A DNA stretch of 15,536 nucleotides from Niastella sp. GTDB lineage: Bacteria; Bacteroidota; Bacteroidia; Chitinophagales; Chitinophagaceae. The notes under the pieces are model-generated. The model made no database searches and was not told the DNA's origin. It was given only the letters and a program-made list of their open reading frames with translations. Positions 14,370 through 15,536 of this stretch are shown here, piece after piece; positions within the stretch are counted from its first letter, which is position 1; each line of letters starts with the position of its first letter. Position numbers and translations under genes: made by a program. The DNA lies in assembly GCA_021154515.1 (NCBI GenBank), contig JAJKIL010000097.1, positions 1-15,536 on the forward strand, given 5' to 3'.

Positions 14370-15137
14370 CTATTTTACTTTTGCTTTGAATTTTTCAATG
14401 GCTGAACGTGTATGCTGGCTCAATACCAGTTTGCCGCTGATAACAGCGCGTTGATGCAGTAAGGTGTCCCAGTTCTCTGTGCCCCGCCAGAACATTTTTT
14501 TCATTTCCGCCATCGCCTGCGGATTGCTGTGCGCGAGGTTATAAGATAATCGTTGAATAGATTCATCCATATCCTCAACTGAAGTATACAATTCTGAAAA
14601 CAACCCTTTCTTTTTGGCCCATTCTGCATTGCGCCACATGGTAGCATCGATGGCCAGGTTTTCAAAAGCAGCGATGCCTATTTTTCTTTCTACCGCAGGT
14701 CCTACTACAAAGGGACCAATACCAACAGCCAGTTCGCTTAATTTAATATCGGCGCCTTCCAGTGCAATGGCGTAATCAGCAGCAGCGGCAATACCAACAC
14801 CACCACCCACACATTTGCCCTGTATACGAACTATAATAAATTGCGGGCAGGTGCGCATGGCATTGAGTACGTTTGCAAAGCCGCTAAAGAATTGCGTGCC
14901 TTCTTCCTGGGTTTTAATAGCCACTAATTCATCAAAAGAAGCACCGGCGCAAAATGCTTTTTCGCCAACTGACCGCAGCACAATTACTTTGGTGTCTTCA
15001 TCATTACCGGCCCCGTGTATGGTTTGCGCCAGTTCTTCAAGCAGCCTGGCTGGCAGGGAATTACTTTGCGGATGATAGAATTCAATGGTATTAACGCCAT
15101 TAAGATCAGTATGCGATTTTACATATCCTGCAGACAT
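14370..15137 (-). CDS. Enoyl-CoA hydratase/isomerase (crotonase) family protein
   Basis: This 255-residue cytoplasmic crotonase-fold protein acts on an acyl-CoA. The oxyanion-hole segments are AFCAGASFDE at 61-70 (A66) and KCVGGGVGIA at 108-117 (G112). Of the two catalytic glutamates of classical hydratases, the one equivalent to E164 is present (E135 in LSELAVGIGP), while the E144 position is glycine (G115). That pattern suits enoyl-CoA isomerases or methylglutaconyl-type hydratases rather than the standard two-Glu hydratase. It lies 126 bases downstream of paaZ on the same strand, so a role in phenylacetate breakdown (for example a PaaG-like isomerase) is plausible but not shown. Generic beta-oxidation or leucine catabolism are alternatives. 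Confidence 0.85.
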   Translation of the reverse strand: MSAGYVKSHTDLNGVNTIEFYHPQSNSLPARLLEELAQTIHGAGNDEDTKVIVLRSVGEKAFCAGASFDELVAIKTQEEGTQFFSGFANVLNAMRTCPQFIIVRIQGKCVGGGVGIAAAADYAIALEGADIKLSELAVGIGPFVVGPAVERKIGIAAFENLAIDATMWRNAEWAKKKGLFSELYTSVEDMDESIQRLSYNLAHSNPQAMAEMKKMFWRGTENWDTLLHQRAVISGKLVLSQHTRSAIEKFKAKVK

Positions 15138-15166
15138 AAAATATTTTATTTAGAAGAAGAGATAAA

Positions 15167-15197
15167 AGCTGACGGTCCGATCCCCCAGCGATCAGCT
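15167..15197 (-). terminator. Possible terminator downstream of paaZ
   Basis: On the - strand AGCTGA (15197-15192) pairs with TCAGCT (15172-15167) around a 19-base loop and runs into TTTATCTCTTCTT. The stem is short and the loop long, so termination is uncertain. The crotonase start lies 30 bases further on, so this hairpin could also belong to its leader. Confidence 0.35.
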
Positions 15198-15226
15198 ACA
15201 TAAAGTTATTAAATAGTACAGTAAAG

Positions 15227-15254
15227 AGGGACCCGCAGTTGCCTGCAGGTCCTT
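15227..15254 (-). terminator. Hairpin just after the paaZ stop
   Basis: GGACC (15229-15233) pairs with GGTCC (15248-15252), then GCAG (15235-15238) with CTGC (15243-15246) around TTGC, with one C-A mismatch between. It lies 10 bases past the paaZ stop. The following - strand sequence (TTTACTGTACTATTTA) is a weak U-tract, so it may end transcription inefficiently or protect the 3' end of the mRNA. Confidence 0.45.
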
Positions 15255-15263
15255 AATAAAATG

Positions 15264-15536
15264 TTATTGTGATTTTTTGGCAACCATGGTGAGAATGGTT
15301 GCAATGGCAACGGGTTCGCCGGTTTCATCAGAAACCTGCACCAGCCATTTTACAATGCCTTTGGCAATATCATTCTCATCTTTTTTCTCCTGTTCAATTT
15401 TTTCTTTGCAGGTAAGCTGTACGCCAATGGTGGCACCGGCATACACCGGTTTTACAAACCGGCATTCTTCCAGTCCGTAGTTCAGCAATACCGGGCCTTT
15501 TTTAGCATCAACAAACAACCCGGCAGCGGCGCTTAA
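15264..15536 (-). CDS. paaZ: PaaZ, C-terminal MaoC-like hydratase end (partial)
   Basis: Only the last 90 residues are in the window; the gene continues past 15536, reading LSAAAGLFVDAKKGPVLLNYGL at the edge. An apparent TTG start at 15518 is internal. GLFVDAKKGPVLLNYGLEEC, then FVKPVYAGATIGV, and the end EPVAIATILTMVAKK match the C-terminus of PaaZ, the bifunctional oxepin-CoA hydrolase/semialdehyde dehydrogenase of phenylacetate catabolism. This part is the (R)-specific MaoC-type hydratase domain, which opens the oxepin-CoA ring. Without the upstream dehydrogenase half the bifunctional nature is inferred; a stand-alone MaoC-type hydratase is the alternative. It implies more paa genes just beyond the window. 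Confidence 0.8.
   Translation of the reverse strand, partial: LSAAAGLFVDAKKGPVLLNYGLEECRFVKPVYAGATIGVQLTCKEKIEQEKKDENDIAKGIVKWLVQVSDETGEPVAIATILTMVAKKSQ

Noticed and set aside
1..15536. Search for CRISPR, tRNA, rRNA, insertion sequences, toxin-antitoxin or defence genes
   Set aside because: No regularly spaced repeats, cloverleaf, transposase, terminal inverted repeats or defence-type domains were seen; the gene content is housekeeping and envelope.

Overview
The window looks like ordinary chromosomal DNA from a Bacteroidota bacterium, most likely Chitinophagaceae (Chitinophaga/Niastella-like). The evidence is the gene families: a TlpA-like protein paired with a two-parvulin SurA-like protein, a PorT-type barrel, a bacterial GH3 protein and a PaaZ C-terminus. 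Several promoters fit the Bacteroidota TTTG / TAnnTTTG consensus, and Shine-Dalgarno sites are largely absent. I see no mobile element, phage, CRISPR array, tRNA or rRNA.

Layout. 47-451 (+): a 47-residue lipoprotein and an 82-residue helical protein of unknown function. 521-1777 (-): a class I/II aminotransferase, separated from them by a bidirectional terminator. 1964-5354 (+): a two-gene exported pair, a thioredoxin-fold protein and a SurA/PpiD-like isomerase, ended by a strong terminator. 5515-6210 (+): a PorT-type outer-membrane barrel. 8738-6235 (-): metF, then 2 bases later a polytopic GT-C/GT39-like membrane protein. 9016-9801 (+): lptB, divergent from metF. 9974-11476 (+): a GH3-family acyl-adenylating protein. 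11477-11541: two copies of a palindromic repeat. 11622-12377 (+): a FabG-like ketoreductase. 12448-13728 (+): an NhaD-type antiporter. 15536-13718 (-): the C-terminus of PaaZ, a crotonase-family enzyme and an AlkA-like DNA glycosylase.

Functional themes. Envelope biogenesis is the main one: LptB exports LPS, the SurA-like and TlpA-like proteins fold periplasmic clients, and the PorT-type barrel, GT39-like protein and small lipoprotein are also envelope proteins. The rest is core metabolism (MetF for one-carbon and methionine supply, FabG for fatty acids, the aminotransferase), sodium/pH homeostasis, base-excision repair, and the edge of a probable phenylacetate catabolic cluster.

No unmistakable new system is present. 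The items most worth a second look are regulatory or structural. The first is a roughly 165-base metF leader, behind a consensus promoter, with two mutually exclusive pairings. The second is a perfect intrinsic terminator written inside the 3' coding end of the opposing gene. The third is two repeat copies with the same core but different, still self-complementary arms. No stretch longer than 300 bases lacks a gene.
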